This document shows positions 18,538 through 27,734 of a stretch of 64,000 nt of DNA, piece after piece. Location: the NCBI GenBank assembly GCA_945897725.1, contig CAMDFR010000008.1, positions 1 through 64,000 of the forward strand. The letters are read 5' to 3'. The position numbers and the translations under genes are program-made. This stretch comes from Chitinophaga pinensis (GTDB taxonomy: Bacteria; Bacteroidota; Bacteroidia; Chitinophagales; CAMDFR01). The number at the start of each line of letters is the position of its first letter. Position 1 is the stretch's first letter. Below the pieces are notes generated by a model that was not told the origin of the DNA, ran no database searches, and saw only the letters and a program-made list of their open reading frames with translations.

Positions 18538-19125
18538 ATGAAAAACCGTATTTTAATGCTTGTATTGCTAGTATCAGCTACTTTTTTATCGTCCGAAATA
18601 AAAGCGCAAGCTTTTCCAGGCAAAGGCTCCAAAAATTTGAGCATAACGGTTGGTGTCGCTAATTATATTCACTTTGGTGGTTTTTATGGCGGCGGAGGGT
18701 TTGGTGGAGGATATTTCTTTACACCAGCGCTGTCATTCAACGGCAACTTTGAATTCGGTATCTCAAAATATGTTGGACTTTCTCCCAATATTGGTATTGC
18801 TAGTACATTTTATAGCGGAGCAACAGGCGTACATATTCCAATTGGTATTCAAGGCAACTTCCATTTCTTTCAATTGATTGCTGACAAAACTAATAATGAC
18901 ATTCATGCAGACAAATTAGATGTTTATGCGGGTGTGAACACAGGTGGTGGACCAGAATTTATTATTGATGGTAGCGGTGCAGCGGCAGGAGGTTTCTTTT
19001 ACGTTGGTCCGCAAGTTGGTGTTAGATATTATCCGAAAAGTAATCTTGGGCTAACAGCTGAAATTGGCTATGGCAAGACGATTGCTAATGTTGGAGTGAC
19101 TTTTAATATGGGTGGAGCGAAGTAG
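18538..19125 (+). CDS. Small outer-membrane beta-barrel protein
   Basis: A 195-residue exported protein with a signal peptide ending near SSEIKAQA (residue 24). The mature part alternates glycine and aromatic residues in short strands, for example the glycine-rich turn GGFYGGGGFGGGYFF and the closing strands TAEIGYGKTIANVGVTFNM. This is the pattern of an 8- to 10-stranded outer-membrane barrel of the OmpA/OmpW-like general type. No specific family or ligand can be named. It is a single gene with its own strong-looking promoter, which suggests appreciable expression. Confidence 0.7.
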   Translation: MKNRILMLVLLVSATFLSSEIKAQAFPGKGSKNLSITVGVANYIHFGGFYGGGGFGGGYFFTPALSFNGNFEFGISKYVGLSPNIGIASTFYSGATGVHIPIGIQGNFHFFQLIADKTNNDIHADKLDVYAGVNTGGGPEFIIDGSGAAAGGFFYVGPQVGVRYYPKSNLGLTAEIGYGKTIANVGVTFNMGGAK

Positions 19126-19239
19126 TTAAGAGTGATGAGTTGTGACTAAGTTTGATGCTTCTACTAGAAGATAGAATAATTTAAGACCGAACATTCAAAA
19201 CACGTCACGAGATAGGCATTCAATACTTGGAGTTCAACA

Positions 19240-20121
19240 CTATTTATAACCAAAGCGTTTGAGCATGGTATCATTGTTCCGCCAATTATCTAAAACTTTT
19301 ACAAAAAGATCGAGAAATACTTTTTTTCCACCGATAAAATTTTCGATATCTATCCTTGCTTCAGTTCCAACTTTCTGAATACAAGTACCGTTTTTACCGA
19401 TGATGATGTTCTTCTGAGAGTCTCTCTCTACATAGATTACAGCGCGAATCTTCGCAATGGTGGGTTCATCTTTGTACTCCTCAACAATCACTTCAACCGA
19501 GTAAGGAATTTCTTTTGAATAATTTTTAAGAATTTTTTCACGGATAATCTCAGTGATGAAGAAACGTACATTTCTATCTGTAATTTCATCTTTTGGATAA
19601 TAAGGTGGATGCTCCGGAATCAATCCCTTCATTTCAGCAAATAACTCTTTGGTCATTACTTTTTGAAGCGCCGAAACCATTCTGAATTCAGCATTTGGCA
19701 ACTCTTTTTTGTACAAATCATGCAGCATTTGTACTTCCTCTGGTTTCGTTTCGTCAGCTTTATTTAAGACAACAAATACCGGAACCTTGGTCTCTTTCAA
19801 CTTTTTTAATAAATGGATTTGTTCGTTAATGGTGGCATATTTATGCGTCACAAACAAAAACACATCAGCATCTTCGAAAGTAGAATCGACAAAATCATTC
19901 ATCTGTGTATGCAGCTTGTAGGCTGTCTTGTGCACAAAACCTGGGGTATCCGAAAATACGATTTGATAATCATCGTCATTGTATATTCCGAAAATTCTAT
20001 GTCTTGTGGTTTGTGCCTTAGAGGTAATGATGGAAAGTTTTTCTCCAATCAATTCGTTCATGAGGGTAGATTTACCGACATTCGGTAATCCTATAATATT
20101 TATAAATCCTGATTTGTGCAT
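19240..20121 (-). CDS. era: GTPase Era
   Basis: Era is an essential GTPase that binds the 3' end of 16S rRNA during 30S subunit maturation. The 293-residue protein has the G domain with GLPNVGKSTLMNELIG (G1), SDTPGF (G3) and LNKADE (G4), and the conserved AQTTRHRIFGI effector region. A C-terminal KH domain carries IVERDSQK-type spacing and the IIGKNGTCIQKVG loop. The length is normal. A TAATTTTG box on the minus strand at 20132-20139 would give a nearly leaderless message. The gene is divergent from the initiator tRNA. Confidence 0.96.
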   Translation of the reverse strand: MHKSGFINIIGLPNVGKSTLMNELIGEKLSIITSKAQTTRHRIFGIYNDDDYQIVFSDTPGFVHKTAYKLHTQMNDFVDSTFEDADVFLFVTHKYATINEQIHLLKKLKETKVPVFVVLNKADETKPEEVQMLHDLYKKELPNAEFRMVSALQKVMTKELFAEMKGLIPEHPPYYPKDEITDRNVRFFITEIIREKILKNYSKEIPYSVEVIVEEYKDEPTIAKIRAVIYVERDSQKNIIIGKNGTCIQKVGTEARIDIENFIGGKKVFLDLFVKVLDNWRNNDTMLKRFGYK

Positions 20122-20148
20122 GTCTTGTGGACAAAATTACGATTTATA

Positions 20149-20179
20149 TTTGTGAAGTGGGAAATAGTTTCTACCTTTG
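20149..20179 (+). promoter_or_regulatory. Consensus promoter for the initiator tRNA
   Basis: TTTG at 20149-20152 and TACCTTTG at 20172-20179 are separated by 19 bases. This is an excellent match to the Bacteroidota primary promoter. The predicted start, a few bases after 20185, leaves a leader of about 30 bases before the tRNA. Confidence 0.75.
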
Positions 20180-20215
20180 CAAAACAAACGATACAGATTT
20201 TCATTAAAAATATAT

Positions 20216-20288
<73 letters not shown>

Positions 20289-20296
20289 CTAAATTT

Positions 20297-20320
20297 CCTG
20301 ACATTGGTCGGGATTTTTTT
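20297..20320 (+). terminator. Intrinsic terminator after the initiator tRNA
   Basis: A hairpin with stem CCTGAC/GTCGGG and loop ATTG is followed by A and seven Ts. It starts eight bases after the tRNA ends and lies just before the convergent FAH-family gene. Confidence 0.7.
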
Positions 20321-20323
20321 GCC

Positions 20324-20935
20324 CTATTTTATCTCACATTCAAAGACCTTTTTGCCTTCCAAAAAACCTTCATACTTTTCTCCAATGGCAATCTTACCAA
20401 CACCTTCAGGCGTTCCAGTATAAATCAAATCGCCAGTTTGCAAGGTAAAATATTGAGATATAAAACAGATCAATTCATCAAACTTAAACAGTACATCTTT
20501 GCTATTGCCTTCTTGCACATTGCTTCCATTTTTTTGCATAGAAAACGCGATGGCATCCTGCGCATTCAAAGCTTTGATAGAAGTAAATTCGCCCAACACC
20601 GCAGATTGATCAAAGGCTTTGGCCAATTCCCATGGAAGTCCTTTTTCCTTTAATTTACTTTGTAAATCCCGAGCTGTAAAGTCAATACCCACCGTTATTT
20701 CATCATAATAATCTCTGGCAAATTTGGCTTGTATATGCTTTCCATTTTTAGCTATTTTGAGAACCAATTCTGCCTCAAACTCTATGGATTGGCTAAACTC
20801 AGGATAAAAAAATGGCATATTATTTTTAAGCAGCGCAGTAACTGGTTTCATAAATACAACGGGGCTCTCAGGAATAGCATTGCCTAATTCTTTGGCATGA
20901 AGTGCATAGTTGCGTCCTATACAAAAAATTTTCAT
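20324..20935 (-). CDS. Fumarylacetoacetate hydrolase family protein (acylpyruvase-like)
   Basis: A 203-residue single-domain FAH-fold enzyme, similar in length to FAHD1/YcgM acylpyruvases. Visible features are the start KIFCIGRNYALHAKELGN, the metal-binding acidic positions in IEFEAELVLKI and the later ITVGIDFTARDLQSKLKEKGLPWELAKAFDQS region, and the closing TLQTGDLIYTGTPEGVG. Relatives hydrolyse acylpyruvates or decarboxylate oxaloacetate with Mg2+. It is the last gene of a minus-strand run after the flippase and nucleoside transporter genes (gaps of 59 and 31 bases). Substrate not determined. Confidence 0.87.
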   Translation of the reverse strand: MKIFCIGRNYALHAKELGNAIPESPVVFMKPVTALLKNNMPFFYPEFSQSIEFEAELVLKIAKNGKHIQAKFARDYYDEITVGIDFTARDLQSKLKEKGLPWELAKAFDQSAVLGEFTSIKALNAQDAIAFSMQKNGSNVQEGNSKDVLFKFDELICFISQYFTLQTGDLIYTGTPEGVGKIAIGEKYEGFLEGKKVFECEIK

Positions 20936-20966
20936 AATTGAAATCTATTTTAAATAAATGAAATCT

Positions 20967-22367
20967 TTACATTAAGATACCAGCTAAGGTAGCGGAAAGA
21001 TAAGATGCCAAAGTACCGCATAACAAGGCCTTCAATCCAAGTTTCGCAAGATCAGCCCTTCTACCTGGCGCCAATTCTCCAATGCCTCCAATTTGCATTC
21101 CTACCGAACTAAAATTGGCAAAACCACAAATAGCAATACTTGCTATCAATAATCCTTTTTCTGACAATGCTTTTGCACCTGCGCCAGTCAAGGTCTTGAA
21201 AGCCACAAATTCATTAATGGTTAACTTTTGACCAAGCAAAGTAGAAACAAAATTGACATCCTGCTTTGGAACACCCATTAGATAAGCAATCGGGTAGAAT
21301 ATTTTTGCGAAAATATAATTTAAACTTAAATCAAAATCAGGAGAAAAGAGGTGACCAATTTTGATCAAAATAAAATCACAACAAGCGATTAAGGCAATAA
21401 AACCAATCAACATAGCAATTACATTCATGGAGATTTTGAAGCCATCACCTGCACCATGACTAATGGCATCGATAAAATTATTATACGGAGATTTAACTTC
21501 AAGCTTTACATTACCCATCGTTTGACTTTGTTCGGTTTCTGGCCAAACAATCTTGGAAATAACCAAAGCACCAGGTGCGGCCATTAAACTAGCAGCTAAT
21601 AATTTAGGTGCTAAATCCATGCCTGCAGAAGCCCCCATATTCACGTACACAATCAATATACCACCCGCAATACAAGCCAAACTACCACTCATACTTGCCA
21701 ACAATTCACTCTTTGTCATCCCATCTAAATAGGGCCTAATCATGACCTGAGCTTCTACTTGACCAACAAATGCCGATGCCACATTGCTCAAAGCTTCTGC
21801 CCCACTGACTTTCATAATAAAGTTCATCGCTTTAGCAATCAAACTGACGATTCGCTGCATGATGCCCAGATGATAAAAAATAGCGACAAGGATACAAACC
21901 AAAATAATGGTAGCAGTAACACTAAAGGCAAAGATAAAACCACCACTGTAATAACTATTGTGTACCACATATTCACCATTGTTATTGATAAAAGGAGTAG
22001 CAATAGGTCTATCAAGCGCTTTGGTAGCACCTTTGATATAATAATTCATGACCGTAACACCATCTTTCTGTAGTAATGTATCTATACGAATTAAATTTTG
22101 AGGATAGGTTCCATTATCCACCACCAATCCACCGTATACAAAATTGGCACCTTCTTTAGCAAAGCCTTCAATCTTCTCCATGCCATGACCAATCTTTTGA
22201 AAAAATACGGTTACAGGCTTTACTTTTAAGACTAATACTGCAATGACAAGCTGCAAAATCAAACCGCTCATCACCAGTCGATAGTTTATTTTTTTTCTGT
22301 TATTTGAAAATAAAAAAGCAATGCCAAGTATTGCTGCAATGCCTAATAATCCGGTAAATCTTTCCAT
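20967..22367 (-). CDS. Concentrative nucleoside transporter (NupC/CNT family)
   Basis: A 466-residue inner-membrane permease that should import nucleosides with Na+ or H+. Family landmarks include SNVASAFVGQVEAQVMIRPYL, SGSLACIAGGILIVYVNMGAS, HGAGDGFKISMNVIAMLIGF and the C-terminal ICGFANFSSVGMQIGGIGELAP. An insertion of roughly 60 residues (about 75-135) separates the first helices from the core. The usual GQTEAP signature reads GQVEAQ here, which may affect ion or substrate choice. It lies between the flippase and FAH-family genes on the same strand. Confidence 0.88.
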   Translation of the reverse strand: MERFTGLLGIAAILGIAFLFSNNRKKINYRLVMSGLILQLVIAVLVLKVKPVTVFFQKIGHGMEKIEGFAKEGANFVYGGLVVDNGTYPQNLIRIDTLLQKDGVTVMNYYIKGATKALDRPIATPFINNNGEYVVHNSYYSGGFIFAFSVTATIILVCILVAIFYHLGIMQRIVSLIAKAMNFIMKVSGAEALSNVASAFVGQVEAQVMIRPYLDGMTKSELLASMSGSLACIAGGILIVYVNMGASAGMDLAPKLLAASLMAAPGALVISKIVWPETEQSQTMGNVKLEVKSPYNNFIDAISHGAGDGFKISMNVIAMLIGFIALIACCDFILIKIGHLFSPDFDLSLNYIFAKIFYPIAYLMGVPKQDVNFVSTLLGQKLTINEFVAFKTLTGAGAKALSEKGLLIASIAICGFANFSSVGMQIGGIGELAPGRRADLAKLGLKALLCGTLASYLSATLAGILM

Positions 22368-22426
22368 AAGTAAATTATTTGTGAAGCGAATGTATAGAAA
22401 TAAATATTAGGGAGAAACAAAAAGTA

Positions 22427-23683
22427 TCAACGGGCTTTCAACACTGCGCGTCTAATCAGCCAAAGATAAATAGTGTAAGAAACCACATCTATAATAGTAT
22501 AGGTCCATAGAAAGCTTTCTATAGAAAGATTTGGGAATAGAAGTAAGCTTAAGATAGCAAAGAAATAGCCCATTTGCCATGCACTCAAAGATTTTACCCT
22601 TTCATAGGCGGTAAAAACACAACTTAAAGGAGACACCGCAAAACGAATGGCGAATCCGGTAGCTAGAATGGAAGAGTATGCACCAGCTGTTTCCCACTTA
22701 GCGCCCAAGACAAAAGCAAAAATGGAAGGTGCAAAAAATTGAAGCACTAGAAAAATTAAAAATGAAAAGGCAAGCAACATCAGAAAAATCTTCTTTAACT
22801 CGCGATACACATTTTCTCCTTTATTCTTTTTTTCTACAATCCTTTGCAGTAATACTTGAGAAATATTCACAGAAATAATCGACAAAGGCATCGCAAGAAT
22901 CATTCTGGAATAACCAAAATCTGCAACAACATTTTCATTAAAGAAATTACTGACAAAAAGCACTGGAATATTGCTGCTCACTGAATTTAAAAAGGCAGGA
23001 AAAGAACCATAGACAGCAAATTGATAATATCTCTTGGCTAAGGATTTCATCAGTTGAAAATCAAAATCTTTTAACGTGAAGCCCAATCTGGCACTTTGTG
23101 AAGACGACATTACAGCTACTCCTATCCGACCACTGAAATCACCTAATAGCTGACCTCCAGGAATGTGAAGGAGCCCGGTTGTAATATTCACGATGCCTTC
23201 TACCACTCTTTGTGTGATTCGATTGATAGACGATCCTACAAAGTTTTTTTCACGGGTTAAAAAATAATTGAACGCTTGATAGACACCAATAAAAGTCATG
23301 GCGATGGGTACCATAAAGACCCACTTCGCAAAGCCTGTATTGTTGACCCATAGAGCGATTTGATCTTTTAGGAAAAAACAGGAGACTGAAAAGAAAAGTC
23401 CCATAGCGATACTTATTAAGGAAGCCAAGACAATCAAATGATTGGCTTCTCGCTTTGTTTCTGGCAATACTACTGCTTGCTCGTATCGAAGGGTGAAGAG
23501 CGTGAAAAACATGGTGACTCCACTAAAATAAAGATAGTAGAGCGCGAATTCGCTTTTATCAAAAATACGTGCAAGTACAGGTGCCAAACCAATTGGAATG
23601 GCTTGAGATAGGATGGTCCCAGCCATGAGTACAGCTGAATTCTTTATAAAAGGTGACGATTTTATTTTCTGAAGATAACCCAA
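22427..23683 (-). CDS. Polysaccharide flippase (Wzx/MATE-like)
   Basis: A 418-residue protein with about 11-12 hydrophobic segments spread along its length, starting with FIKNSAVLMAGTILSQAIPIGLAPVLARIFDKSEFALYY split over the first helix and loop. This opening is typical of the oligosaccharide/polysaccharide flippase family, which moves lipid-linked sugar units across the inner membrane. No polymerase or glycosyltransferase genes adjoin it; the nearest are the GT2/GT4 pair 13 kb away. It may be the first gene of a transcript with the nucleoside transporter. Confidence 0.82.
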   Translation of the reverse strand: MGYLQKIKSSPFIKNSAVLMAGTILSQAIPIGLAPVLARIFDKSEFALYYLYFSGVTMFFTLFTLRYEQAVVLPETKREANHLIVLASLISIAMGLFFSVSCFFLKDQIALWVNNTGFAKWVFMVPIAMTFIGVYQAFNYFLTREKNFVGSSINRITQRVVEGIVNITTGLLHIPGGQLLGDFSGRIGVAVMSSSQSARLGFTLKDFDFQLMKSLAKRYYQFAVYGSFPAFLNSVSSNIPVLFVSNFFNENVVADFGYSRMILAMPLSIISVNISQVLLQRIVEKKNKGENVYRELKKIFLMLLAFSFLIFLVLQFFAPSIFAFVLGAKWETAGAYSSILATGFAIRFAVSPLSCVFTAYERVKSLSAWQMGYFFAILSLLLFPNLSIESFLWTYTIIDVVSYTIYLWLIRRAVLKAR

Positions 23684-23742
23684 TGATGTATTTTCTTAAA
23701 CAATTCAAAAATACATATAGTTTTGTTCTGTAATTATAAAAT

Positions 23743-24600
23743 ATGAAAAAGCGGCTTACATTTTTCTGTTTATTGATCTCCTTCGCCTTGAGTGCTCAAC
23801 TTGAAAAGCCTCAGCAAATCAAATCGAAAATGGGTAGGCTTGAATATTCAGTCAACTATATAGGCAAGCCAATTGCTAAACAAATGAAAGTGACCATCGA
23901 CTCTCTCTTTCTAGCGATTGACAACAGTTTGAGTACGCGTGTGCCCACTTCAAAAACCAACTTGTTTAATAGCCATGGAGCAGTGCAGAGTGATGCACTT
24001 TTTGAAGATATTTTTCATCGATCCTATGCTGTATATGCCAATACAAAGGGTGCTTACAATCCTTCTGACTACGCGTATGAAAAGTATTGGTCGACACATG
24101 ATTATATGCAGGCCAATAAATCAGATTCAAACCAGATTGATAGTATCTATAAATATAATATCTTAAGTGGTTTCATCGAGTATGATAGCAGTGCGTATGA
24201 TGGAGCACAAAATTATCATATCATCAGTACAGAAGATTTTCCATTTCTAATAGGATTTGAAGATGTATTGATGGGCTATAAAGCTGATGCACTCAAATTA
24301 TTGTTAAATACTTACCAAGGATGCTTTTCGTTCAATTTCGAAATCAAGGAAAAAGGATTCACCCATAAAAGTGGCATCATCATTCATTATGACCAGGCAT
24401 TTCCAAATGAGTTTAGATTCGTTGGCCATCATGATTATGGCTTCGATAATCATGGTCACATGTTTAAAATACAATCCCAACTATCCTTTCAGCTGAAGAG
24501 TCACCTTGCGATGGAAGGGGCCTGTTACCTCAGCGCATTGCACAAAACACAATTGAATAACAACTATAATTATTGGAAAGAATTAATTCTGTCGCCTTAA
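23743..24600 (+). CDS. Divergent ApbE-like exported protein
   Basis: A 285-residue protein with a signal peptide (MKKRLTFFCLLISFALSAQ). Residues 30-115 resemble the N-terminal part of FAD:protein FMN transferase ApbE: MGRLEYSVNY, IDSLFLAIDNSLSTRVPTS, then a partner of the TKGAYNPS turn. A weak match to the KGYAxD motif appears as MGYKAD near residue 187. The C-terminal part lacks the usual SGxY and HIIDPRTG segments that hold flavin and Mg2+. It is therefore either a non-catalytic ApbE relative or a protein with a changed role. The assignment rests on pattern reading only. Confidence 0.5.
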   Translation: MKKRLTFFCLLISFALSAQLEKPQQIKSKMGRLEYSVNYIGKPIAKQMKVTIDSLFLAIDNSLSTRVPTSKTNLFNSHGAVQSDALFEDIFHRSYAVYANTKGAYNPSDYAYEKYWSTHDYMQANKSDSNQIDSIYKYNILSGFIEYDSSAYDGAQNYHIISTEDFPFLIGFEDVLMGYKADALKLLLNTYQGCFSFNFEIKEKGFTHKSGIIIHYDQAFPNEFRFVGHHDYGFDNHGHMFKIQSQLSFQLKSHLAMEGACYLSALHKTQLNNNYNYWKELILSP

Positions 24601-24705
24601 AATGAGCGAATAGACTTTATTTTTTCAATACAAAAAGCTACCTTGCAATCGAAAATTTGATACAGCTATTGGTGTCTACTTTTAACGATAAAAACCTTTG
24701 AATTC

Positions 24706-26250
24706 ATGCTAGATAAATTACAACTATTAGAGAACAAAAGAAAAGAAGCCATGTTAGGTGGTGGCGAAAAGAGAATTGCTGACCAACATAAAAAAGGCAA
24801 ATTAACAGCACGTGAAAGGATACATTTCTTACTAGATGAAGGCTCTTTTGAAGAGATAGGTATGTTTGTAGAACATCGATGCAGAGATTTTGAAATGGAG
24901 AAGCAAATTATTTTAGGTGATGGTGTGGTAACGGGGTATGGTACCGTGAATGGTCGTTTGATTTATGTATTTTCACAAGATTTTACAGTCTTTGGTGGTT
25001 CTTTATCAGAAACGCATGCAGAAAAAATTTGCAAGATTATGGATATGGCCATCAAGAATGGAGCTCCGCTTATCGGCTTAAATGATTCTGGCGGCGCTAG
25101 AATTCAGGAAGGTGTAATGTCCTTAGGCGGCTATGCGGATATTTTCTTCAAAAACACTATGGCTAGTGGTGTGATACCTCAGATTTCTGCGATTATGGGG
25201 CCATGCGCTGGAGGGGCGGTATACTCCCCTGCGATCACTGATTTTATTTTGATGGTTGAACATACTTCTTACATGTTTGTTACGGGTCCTAACGTTGTAA
25301 AAACGGTGACCCATGAGGATGTGAGCTCCGAAGACCTGGGTGGAGCAAGTGCTCATAGCCAAAAGAGTGGTGTAACACATTTTTCTTGTGCCAATGAAAT
25401 TGAGTGTATCGACCATATCAAAAAACTTTTGAGTTATATGCCACAAAACTGTGAGGATATTGCCCCAAGTTATGTATATAATCATTCAGGCAATGAGAAG
25501 AGAACGGTGCTCAATGACGTTATTCCATTGAATGCGAATCAGCCTTATGACATGCGTGAAGTGATTGAGCAAATTGCTGACGACAATTCATTTTTAGAAG
25601 TACATAAAGATTGGGCAGAAAACATTGTGGTTGGCTTTGCACGTATTGCTGGTAGAAGCATTGGTATTATTGCCAATCAACCCGCAGTACTCGCTGGCGT
25701 GTTGGATAATAACGCTTCCAGAAAAGGGGCAAGATTTGTACGTTTTTGTGATTGTTTTAATATTCCGATTTTAACCTTGGTAGATGTACCAGGATTCTTA
25801 CCAGGGACAGATCAGGAATGGCATGGCATCATTACCAATGGAGCGAAATTACTATACGCCTTATGCGAAGCCACCGTTCCTAAGGTAACTGTTATTACCA
25901 GAAAGGCCTATGGTGGGGCATATGATGTCATGAATAGCAAACATATTGGCGCTGATATGAACTTTGCTTGGCCTAGTGCCGAAATCGCAGTGATGGGCGC
26001 CAAAGGTGCTGCTGAAATCATTTTCAAAAAAGAAATTAGTGAGGCAGCAGATAAAGAAGCAAAGCTAAAAGAGAAGACTGATGAATATACCGATAAGTTT
26101 GCAAACCCTTATCTAGCGGCAGCTAGAGGCTTTGTCGATGAGGTGATTTTACCAGAAGATACCCGCGAAAAGCTGATTCGAACATTCAAGATGTTGGAGC
26201 ATAAAGTGGTGAATGTACCGAAGAAAAAACATGGCAATATACCTTTATAG
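24706..26250 (+). CDS. Acyl-CoA carboxylase, carboxyltransferase (beta) subunit
   Basis: The biotin-dependent carboxyltransferase that moves CO2 from biotin to an acyl-CoA, most like propionyl-CoA carboxylase beta. The 514-residue protein has both crotonase-fold halves: N-terminal [40 protein letters not shown] and [12 protein letters not shown]-terminal [38 protein letters not shown] and the AYGGAYDVM oxyanion loop. Length and motifs are complete. The biotin carboxylase/biotin carrier alpha subunit is not adjacent. Propionyl-CoA carboxylation feeds methylmalonyl-CoA, whose mutase needs B12, so a link with the B12 locus in this window is possible but only inferred. Confidence 0.92.
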   Translation: MLDKLQLLENKRKEAMLGGGEKRIADQHKKGKLTARERIHFLLDEGSFEEIGMFVEHRCRDFEMEKQIILGDGVVTGYGTVNGRLIYVFSQDFTVFGGSLSETHAEKICKIMDMAIKNGAPLIGLNDSGGARIQEGVMSLGGYADIFFKNTMASGVIPQISAIMGPCAGGAVYSPAITDFILMVEHTSYMFVTGPNVVKTVTHEDVSSEDLGGASAHSQKSGVTHFSCANEIECIDHIKKLLSYMPQNCEDIAPSYVYNHSGNEKRTVLNDVIPLNANQPYDMREVIEQIADDNSFLEVHKDWAENIVVGFARIAGRSIGIIANQPAVLAGVLDNNASRKGARFVRFCDCFNIPILTLVDVPGFLPGTDQEWHGIITNGAKLLYALCEATVPKVTVITRKAYGGAYDVMNSKHIGADMNFAWPSAEIAVMGAKGAAEIIFKKEISEAADKEAKLKEKTDEYTDKFANPYLAAARGFVDEVILPEDTREKLIRTFKMLEHKVVNVPKKKHGNIPL

Positions 26251-26272
26251 TTGCCTTTAAACGATACATACT

Positions 26273-26394
26273 GCGTAACTGACAGGAGAAAGTGCCGTGC
26301 ACTTCGGATGGCAGGACCCTGGCGATGGAGCAAGATAAGCCACAGGTGAATACCTGTTCATTGAAAGTACTCTAAAAAAGCCAGGGATACGCCC
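26273..26394 (-). repeat. Modular double-hairpin intergenic repeat, copy 4
   Basis: On the minus strand: GGGCGTATCC, long first stem CCCTGGC...GCCAGGG enclosing an ACAGGT...ACCTGT hairpin, middle box GGGTCCTGCCATCCG, second stem AAGTGC-ACG-GCACTT, closing box TCTCCTGTCAGTTACGC. It is one of the clearest copies and lies 23 bases after the carboxylase gene. Confidence 0.7.
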
Positions 26395-26464
26395 ACTTAT
26401 CAATTTCTTATAATTTTACAGTACTAATAATCCTTAAAATTCAATGAAAAGGTATTATTTGAAA

Positions 26465-26472
26465 TATCTTTG
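26465..26472 (+). promoter_or_regulatory. Candidate -7 box before the M42 peptidase gene
   Basis: TATCTTTG matches TAnnTTTG and lies 41 bases before the ATG at 26513. The upstream TTG element is not clear. Confidence 0.4.
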
Positions 26473-26512
26473 CATCATCTAATCATTCATTTTAAAAGTA
26501 TATCAAGGACAG

Positions 26513-27634
26513 ATGGCTAAATCAACAAAAGCAACTAAGGAAACAAAAAAAGAATTCAAAAGCATATTGACAAAAGCGGATTTGTCCTTTATGGAAAAAT
26601 ATCTAAACACCTACTCTCCTGTTGGTTTTGAAGCCCCTGGACAAAAGGTTTGGTTAGACTTTATTAAACCATTTGTAGATACGCATGAGGTGGATAATTA
26701 TGGAACGGTCTATGGCGTGATTAACCCGAAAGCCCCCTTTAAAGTAGTGATTGAAGCGCATGCTGATGAAATTGCTTGGTTCGTAAACTTTATTACCGAA
26801 GATGGTTTGATTTATGTAAAAAGAAATGGCGGTAGTGATCATATGATTGCGCCATCTAATCGTGTGCACATTCATACCAAGAAAGGATTGATCCCTGGAT
26901 TCTTTGGCTGGCCAGCGATTCATACACGTGCTGCAGGTAAAGAAGAGACGCCAGACATGAAAAATATTTTTATTGAGACAGGTTGTACCTCTAAAAAAGA
27001 GGTCTTAGAAAAAGGTATTGAAATTGGCTCTGTGATTACCTTTCAGTCGGAATTCATGAACCTAAACGATAGATATTATGTAGGTCGTGCCTTAGACAAT
27101 AGAATGGGTGGATTTATGATTGCGATGGTTGCCAAATTATTGCATCAAAACAAGAAAAAATTACCATTTGCTTTGTACATCGTCAATAGCGTTCAAGAAG
27201 AAATTGGCTTGAGAGGAGCTGAAATGATTGCGAACACGATTAAACCCAATGTGGCCATTGTAACAGACGTTTGTCATGATACCTCCACTCCTATGATCAA
27301 TAAAATCGTAGAAGGTGATGTAAAATGTGGTGCCGGGCCAGTATTAACCGTCGGTCCTGCGGTGCATAATAAATTGTTAGATATGATTAAAGAGGTCGCT
27401 GTGAAAAACGACATCAGTTATCAAATGGATACAGCCTATAGAGCCACTGGTACGGATACAGATGCATTTGCTTATGCCAATGGTGGCACGCCATCGGCCT
27501 TGATATCATTGCCTTTGCGTTATATGCATACAACTGTTGAAACGGTGCATAAAGAAGATGTTGAAAATGTGATTCACATGATTTATCATACATTGAATAA
27601 ATTAACACCTACTTTTAACTTCAAATATTTATAG
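26513..27634 (+). CDS. M42 family metallo-aminopeptidase
   Basis: A 373-residue cytoplasmic dinuclear metal peptidase of the glutamyl aminopeptidase/FrvX/TET type, which trims peptides. Metal and catalytic residues sit in IEAHADEIAW, GRALDNRMGG, SVQEEIGLRGAE, VTDVCHDT and RYMHTTVE. The first 20 residues are lysine-rich and look like an extension before the domain. The gene is followed directly by a UbiA-like gene whose open frame runs back over its stop codon. No signal peptide is seen. Confidence 0.92.
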   Translation: MAKSTKATKETKKEFKSILTKADLSFMEKYLNTYSPVGFEAPGQKVWLDFIKPFVDTHEVDNYGTVYGVINPKAPFKVVIEAHADEIAWFVNFITEDGLIYVKRNGGSDHMIAPSNRVHIHTKKGLIPGFFGWPAIHTRAAGKEETPDMKNIFIETGCTSKKEVLEKGIEIGSVITFQSEFMNLNDRYYVGRALDNRMGGFMIAMVAKLLHQNKKKLPFALYIVNSVQEEIGLRGAEMIANTIKPNVAIVTDVCHDTSTPMINKIVEGDVKCGAGPVLTVGPAVHNKLLDMIKEVAVKNDISYQMDTAYRATGTDTDAFAYANGGTPSALISLPLRYMHTTVETVHKEDVENVIHMIYHTLNKLTPTFNFKYL

Positions 27635-27734
27635 CCTTATCAAAAAAATTATCACATACAGTAATATCTGGATTGGATTAGCGGCTGTACTACTCACTGC
27701 AGCAAATATTCAATCTTTACATTGGGCACCCAAT

